Origin: Ancrocorticia sp047602305
Lineage (GTDB): Bacteria; Actinomycetota; Actinomycetes; Actinomycetales; Actinomycetaceae
Assembly: GCA_047602305.1 (NCBI GenBank)
Contig: JASGHO010000001.1
Coordinates: forward strand, 1,798,001-1,862,000
Reading direction: 5' to 3'
DNA length: 64,000 bases
The notes beneath the pieces were generated by a model. That model was not told the DNA's origin, did no database searches, and saw only the letters and a list, made by a program, of their open reading frames with translations. Of the stretch, positions 60,029 through 64,000 are shown in pieces (position 1 is the first letter of the stretch; each line of letters opens with the position of its first letter). The position numbers and the translations under genes are program-made.

Positions 60029-62408
60029 GCGTGGCCCCCTCCTCAGATACTCCGGCAATCTCACGGTGTGGTGAGGAGAGCCAGCGCTCGCGCTTGGGGG
60101 CCTTGCGGACGTTCGCGAAAATTCTGTCCAGCTCCGGTTGCAGTACGGTCTCCTTCTCCAGCAGGCGATGTGCCAGGGTATCAAGGATATCCATGTTGTT
60201 GAGAAGGATCTGCCACGCTTCGTCATGCGCCACGTCGATCAGCTTGCGTACTTCTTCATCCACCTGAGACGTGACGACGTCGGAGTGGCGGACACCGCCT
60301 CCCACCATGCCGCCCACACCGAGCGGATCAGCATCGTCTCCCACAAGGCGCACGGCACCAATACGCGAACTCATTCCGTATTCGGTGACCATCTTGCGTG
60401 CCACGTCGGTGGCCTTCTGGATGTCGTTGGCGGCGCCGGTGGACGGATCGAGGAAGACGATCTCCTCGGCCACACGCCCGCCCATGGCGTACGCCATCTG
60501 GTCAAGCAGCTGGTTGCGCGAGACCGAATAGCGGTCCTCCGTGGGCATCACCATGGTGTACCCGAGGGCGCGCCCGCGCGGCAGGATCGTCACCTTGGTG
60601 ACCGGGTCGCTGTGGTTCAGTGCCGCCGCCACCAGAGCGTGCCCGCCCTCGTGGTAAGCGGTCATGCGCTTGTCCTCGGCGTTCATAACGCGCGACTGGC
60701 GTTGCGGACCGGCCACAACACGATCGATGGCCTCGTCGACGTCGTCGTCCGTAATAACGGAACGGTCGTTACGGGCTGCCAGCAGGGCCGCCTCGTTCAA
60801 CGCGTTGGCGAGATCTGCGCCGGTGAAGCCGGGGGTGCGGCGGGCGATGTTGGCGAGGTCCACGTCCTGCGCCAACGGCTTGCCCTTGGCGTGCACCTGG
60901 AGGATCGCCTCGCGCCCGCGCAGATCCGGAGCATCCACCGCAATCTGGCGGTCGAAACGGCCCGGGCGCAGCAGCGCGGAGTCCAACACATCGGGGCGGT
61001 TGGTGGCCGCCACAAGGATGACGTTGGTGCGCGCGTCGAAACCGTCGAGCTCCACGAGGAGCTGGTTGAGGGTCTGCTCGCGCTCGTCGTTGCCGCCGCC
61101 GGTACCGATACCGCGCCCGCGACCCACCGCGTCAATCTCGTCAACAAAAACGATGGCGGGCGCGTGCTGCTTGGCCTGCTCGAAAAGCTTGCGCACGCGG
61201 GAAGCACCCACGCCCACATACATCTCCACGAACTCCGAGGCGGAAATCGAGTAGAAGGGCACGCCCGCCTCACCCGCGACAGCGCGAGCCAGCAGCGTCT
61301 TGCCGGTTCCCGGAGGCCCGTACAGCAGCACGCCGCGCGGAATACTCGCACCGAGCGCATGGAAACGCTCGGGATTGGTGAGGAACTCGGTGATCTCACG
61401 CAGTTCGGCAACCGCTTCGTCTTCACCGGCCACGTCCGCGAACGTGATATTCGGCTTGTCGCCTTCAATGCGGGAGCGATCGCGCAGCTTGCCGAAGCTT
61501 CCCGCCCCGGATTGGATGCGCGGCAGAAGGTAGAGGAAAGCGCCGAAGATGATGACCATCGGCAGCACCAGCATGAGCATCGACCCAAGCGCCGAACTCG
61601 ACGGCACCTTGGAGTCGTATCCCAGCTTCGGCTCCGCAGCCTTGACGAGCTTTGCTACTTCCTCAGCCTGCGGCCACACATAGGAGAACTGGACACGCTC
61701 GCCAACCTCGACCTCTTTGCCGTCCTCGTCCATGGTGGTAGTCGGCTCGGTCAGCCACAGACGCACACGCTGGGAACCCTCGGTCATCTCCACCCGGCTG
61801 ATGGTCTCCCCCCTGAGGAGCTCAATACCTTCGGACGTCTTGACCGCCTTGAAACGTTCAGCCCCAAAGAAAGCCCAACCACCGAGCGCCAAAGCAACGA
61901 TGATCACCGCGATGACAGCAGAAATACCCAGGCGCCGCCTGCGGGCCTGAGCCTTGGACTCGGGAGACTCTGATTCTGAGCCACTTGGGGAGCCACCCGA
62001 GGTTCGCGAACCGCTCGACGGCTTCGAATCGGGCTCACCCGACTCCTTCGACGCAGATCCACCCAGCGTGATCGGCGCGGGGTCGATCTTGAGGGGAGGC
62101 TTGTCAGCTCCGGCTGGCGCTTTGTTGGCTGGCGCTTCGCCAGACGGAGTTTCGGCCGGAGCAGGCGCCGCAGCTGCTTTGTCAGCCGCCGCTTCAACCA
62201 CCGCCGCTTCGTCTTCTACAGGCGCGGCCAGCGCTGAGCCAACCACAGCCGATTCGCCAGTATCCTCCGGCGCAGCCTGAGCCGCGGGAGTTGGCTCATT
62301 CGATGCCCCTTCGGGCACTGCCGGCTGAGCCTCGCCGTTCTTTACAGCTGATTCATCCAGCATCGGTGAGTGGTCAGACTGCGAGTCCGAACGATGCGGC
62401 TGCGTCAT
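60021..62408 (-). CDS. ftsH: ATP-dependent membrane zinc metalloprotease FtsH
   Basis: 795 residues. Walker A LLYGPPGTGKTLLARAVAGEAGVPF, Walker B IVFVDEIDAVGRGRG, second region of homology ATNRPDVLDSALLRPGRFDR, zinc motif HEGGHALVAA. Two membrane segments (LGISAVIAVIIVALALGGWAFFG and LGSMLMLVLPMVIIFGAFLYLLP) enclose the external region. The ~165-residue N-terminal cytoplasmic tail is Ala/Pro/Glu/Ser-rich and much longer than in E. coli FtsH. Degrades misassembled membrane proteins and regulators. Followed by folE, preceded by hpt. Confidence 0.95.
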   Translation of the reverse strand: MTQPHRSDSQSDHSPMLDESAVKNGEAQPAVPEGASNEPTPAAQAAPEDTGESAVVGSALAAPVEDEAAVVEAAADKAAAAPAPAETPSGEAPANKAPAGADKPPLKIDPAPITLGGSASKESGEPDSKPSSGSRTSGGSPSGSESESPESKAQARRRRLGISAVIAVIIVALALGGWAFFGAERFKAVKTSEGIELLRGETISRVEMTEGSQRVRLWLTEPTTTMDEDGKEVEVGERVQFSYVWPQAEEVAKLVKAAEPKLGYDSKVPSSSALGSMLMLVLPMVIIFGAFLYLLPRIQSGAGSFGKLRDRSRIEGDKPNITFADVAGEDEAVAELREITEFLTNPERFHALGASIPRGVLLYGPPGTGKTLLARAVAGEAGVPFYSISASEFVEMYVGVGASRVRKLFEQAKQHAPAIVFVDEIDAVGRGRGIGTGGGNDEREQTLNQLLVELDGFDARTNVILVAATNRPDVLDSALLRPGRFDRQIAVDAPDLRGREAILQVHAKGKPLAQDVDLANIARRTPGFTGADLANALNEAALLAARNDRSVITDDDVDEAIDRVVAGPQRQSRVMNAEDKRMTAYHEGGHALVAAALNHSDPVTKVTILPRGRALGYTMVMPTEDRYSVSRNQLLDQMAYAMGGRVAEEIVFLDPSTGAANDIQKATDVARKMVTEYGMSSRIGAVRLVGDDADPLGVGGMVGGGVRHSDVVTSQVDEEVRKLIDVAHDEAWQILLNNMDILDTLAHRLLEKETVLQPELDRIFANVRKAPKRERWLSSPHREIAGVSEEGATHE

Positions 62409-62963
62409 CTATCCTCCGTAGACGTGAGGGGCGAGAGTTCCAATGACCGACAGGTGGCGGTAGTCCTCGGCGTAGTCGAGGCCATAGCCCACCACGAACT
62501 CATTGGGGATATCGAAACCGATGAAGTCCACATGAATCTCCACCTTGGCTGCTTCCGGCTTGCGAAGCATGGTGGCGATCCGGACGTCCTTTGCTCCGCG
62601 CGACTCAAGGTTCGCCTTGAGCCAGGAGAGGGTGAGGCCGGAATCGATGATGTCCTCAACGATGAGCACCTCGCGGTTGGTGATGTCCGTGTCAAGGTCC
62701 TTGAGAATGCGGACAACGCCGGAGGACTTGGTTCCGCTGCCGTAGGAGGAGACGGCCATCCAGTCCATTGCTACCGGCGAGTGGATCTTGCGAACCAGAT
62801 CGGCGACAACCATGACGGCGCCACGTAGCACGCCCACAACAAGAATGTTGCGCCCGGCGTAGTGCTCGTCAATCTGAGCGGCGAGCTCAGCGAGTTTGTC
62901 GTTGATCTGTTCCTCGGTGTACAGAATCTTCTCGAGATCCTGACCCATGTCACGAGCGTCCAT
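62409..62963 (-). CDS. hpt: Hypoxanthine-guanine phosphoribosyltransferase
   Basis: 184 residues from ATG 62,963 with AAAGGA upstream. PRPP-binding loop EVLIVEDIIDSGLTLSWL, active-site flexible loop SSYGSGTKSSG, and the C-terminal purine-binding VGYGLDYAEDYRHL. Salvages hypoxanthine and guanine to IMP and GMP. In the conserved order tilS-hpt-ftsH. Confidence 0.95.
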   Translation of the reverse strand: MDARDMGQDLEKILYTEEQINDKLAELAAQIDEHYAGRNILVVGVLRGAVMVVADLVRKIHSPVAMDWMAVSSYGSGTKSSGVVRILKDLDTDITNREVLIVEDIIDSGLTLSWLKANLESRGAKDVRIATMLRKPEAAKVEIHVDFIGFDIPNEFVVGYGLDYAEDYRHLSVIGTLAPHVYGG

Positions 62964-62993
62964 CACTGTCCTTTCTCGGGTGATGAGCTAAGA

Positions 62994-64000
62994 CTACCTG
63001 CCAAAGTGGATGCGTCCGGCGCGTTGTTCGCCACGCACGCCGGGCAAATCAATGCCGCGTCCGCCTCCGGGCCCGGTGACGAGTTCGTCGAGATGATCGA
63101 CATGCCATCCCACCAGCTCTCCCGCACGTGCCCCGGCCTGTAATGCCAGTACTTTTAACACTCTGGTACGTACCGCCCGGGGTAATTGACGTAACTCGAG
63201 AATGCTCACACTGAGAGACTCCTCATCCACTATGCGAGCACATTCACGCCGGGTCCACAGCTCCAGCGCTTCTTCGTCCGCCTGGAGCAGCCGCGCCGTG
63301 CGCGCCAACGCTTCGACGACGCCGGGCCCCAGATCCTGTTCCAACGCCGGGATCGCGTGGTGACGCAGGGCCGAGCGCCGCAACGGGGAGCCGTCCTGGG
63401 CGCGCCAATGGGAGGTAGGTTCGTTGGTCGGGTCCTCCACCCACGAGATACCGGCCGATCTCAGCCCCGCCCGCAAGTCCTCACGGCGCAGGTCGAGCAG
63501 CGGCCGCAACGCCATGATCTGCGGATGTTCGGGCAGCCGCGCAATCGCCGCCATACCTCGGATTGACCGCGCCCCGGAACCGCGGGCCAGCCCGAGAAGT
63601 ACAGTTTCGGCCTGATCATCCGCGGTGTGTCCGAGAAGGACGACGGCGGCGCGGGCCCACGCACTTCTCCCACTCGCCTCCGACGTCCCTTGCGTCGTCG
63701 TCTGGTTCGCTTCCCCCGAGTCCGCCGCGTCACTTGCGTCATCTCCAGTGGCGCCCCGGGTCGCCGTCGCCTCTGGGAAATCAGCAGAATCCGGCGAGAC
63801 TGACGCGTCACGCAAGCCTGCGTTCCCAGCCGCTCGCGCCCGTGCCGTCGTCGTCGATTCTGCAACCCGGGCAATCGCTGCGTAACGCGCGCTACGCGCC
63901 TCGGCTTCCGGTCCACCGCCAGAATCCAGCGTCACGCGCGCCACATCCGCGTGACGCACGCCGAGCCCCAACAGTTGCGCGCGCACATGTTCCGCTTCGC
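62994..64000 (-). CDS. tilS: tRNA(Ile)-lysidine synthase, N-terminal part outside the window
   Basis: The 3' ~335 codons are present; the PP-loop ATP motif SGGxDS lies beyond the right edge. Visible signatures: VLLGHTADDQAETVLLGLARGSGARSIRGMA, LRPLLDLRREDLRAGL and SWVEDPTNEP.....RAQ..PLRRSALRHHAIPALE. It modifies C34 of the AUA-reading tRNA-Ile to lysidine. A ~55-residue Ala/Ser/Asp/Thr-rich insert (ARAAGNAGLRDASVSPDSADF ... SEASGRSAW region) interrupts the helix before GHTADDQ, unlike standard TilS. Confidence 0.88.
   Translation of the reverse strand, partial: EAEHVRAQLLGLGVRHADVARVTLDSGGGPEAEARSARYAAIARVAESTTTARARAAGNAGLRDASVSPDSADFPEATATRGATGDDASDAADSGEANQTTTQGTSEASGRSAWARAAVVLLGHTADDQAETVLLGLARGSGARSIRGMAAIARLPEHPQIMALRPLLDLRREDLRAGLRSAGISWVEDPTNEPTSHWRAQDGSPLRRSALRHHAIPALEQDLGPGVVEALARTARLLQADEEALELWTRRECARIVDEESLSVSILELRQLPRAVRTRVLKVLALQAGARAGELVGWHVDHLDELVTGPGGGRGIDLPGVRGEQRAGRIHFGR

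Noticed and set aside
60138..61973. 611-codon plus-strand open frame
   Set aside because: It lies wholly antisense to ftsH; its sequence is Arg/His/Gly-rich without domains, as expected of a high-GC shadow frame.

Overview
The window is high-GC, gene-dense actinobacterial DNA. The cluster ftsH-folE-folP-folBK-DUF3180-PH-PH-DUF2520-panC-panD-lysS, the actinobacterial-type argA, the three-subunit GlpABC dehydrogenase, LutABC and the secreted SpvB/RHS proteins point to Actinobacteria. A member of the Actinomycetaceae is my best guess, but that is inference from gene content. No rRNA, tRNA or CRISPR array was seen.

Region 1 (about 1-21,150) is an accessory island of polymorphic-toxin genes, mostly on the minus strand. 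A large RHS protein (12,208-18,684) ends in RHS core, a Hint (intein-like) domain and a small toxin domain, followed by two tandem paralogous candidate immunity genes. Downstream lies a string of displaced cassettes: a 5'-truncated SUKH (SMI1/KNR4-like) gene, an orphan Hint-toxin tail, two more candidate immunity genes, a second RHS-core/Hint/REase-type toxin tail with its candidate immunity gene, and, at the left edge, a guanyl-specific RNase domain followed by a partial barstar gene. Two different IS21-family elements are inserted here. One (2535-5554) splits the second RHS tail and has an 8-bp target duplication; the other (8344-10,941) has a 6-bp duplication and a broken istA. A frameshifted IS3-family remnant adjoins the second. 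At 18.6 kb the large RHS gene meets, head to head and overlapping, a plus-strand gene for a DNRLRE/LamG/FG-GAP secreted protein. Both appear to lack their normal 5' ends.

Region 2 (21.2-30.3 kb) is a branched-chain-amino-acid/amide-type ABC uptake system. Two near-duplicate binding lipoproteins share a conserved leader and flank a class-III aminotransferase; on the opposite strand is livH-livM-livG-livF. LivH carries an unusual N-terminal extracellular extension.

Region 3 (30.6-46.0 kb) is metabolic. It holds a membrane-anchored protein, mutY, a small membrane protein, argA and a SorC-family regulator divergent from glpABC, then glpK, lutABC, an SMP-30/gluconolactonase-like gene and a uridine-kinase-like gene. 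GlpK and GlpABC feed glycerol to dihydroxyacetone phosphate; LutABC oxidises lactate.

Region 4 (46.0-49.2 kb) is a small, lower-GC accessory patch: an excisionase-like HTH gene with an unrecognised partner, a small membrane protein and a CueP-family lipoprotein. Region 5 (49.2-64.0 kb) is core: lysS, panD, panC, an orphan DUF1778 antitoxin-like gene, the PH-domain and folate genes, ftsH, hpt and a tilS fragment running off the right edge. Two families of dispersed palindromic repeats lie in the intergenic regions of the right-hand two thirds, and several housekeeping proteins carry low-complexity expansions.
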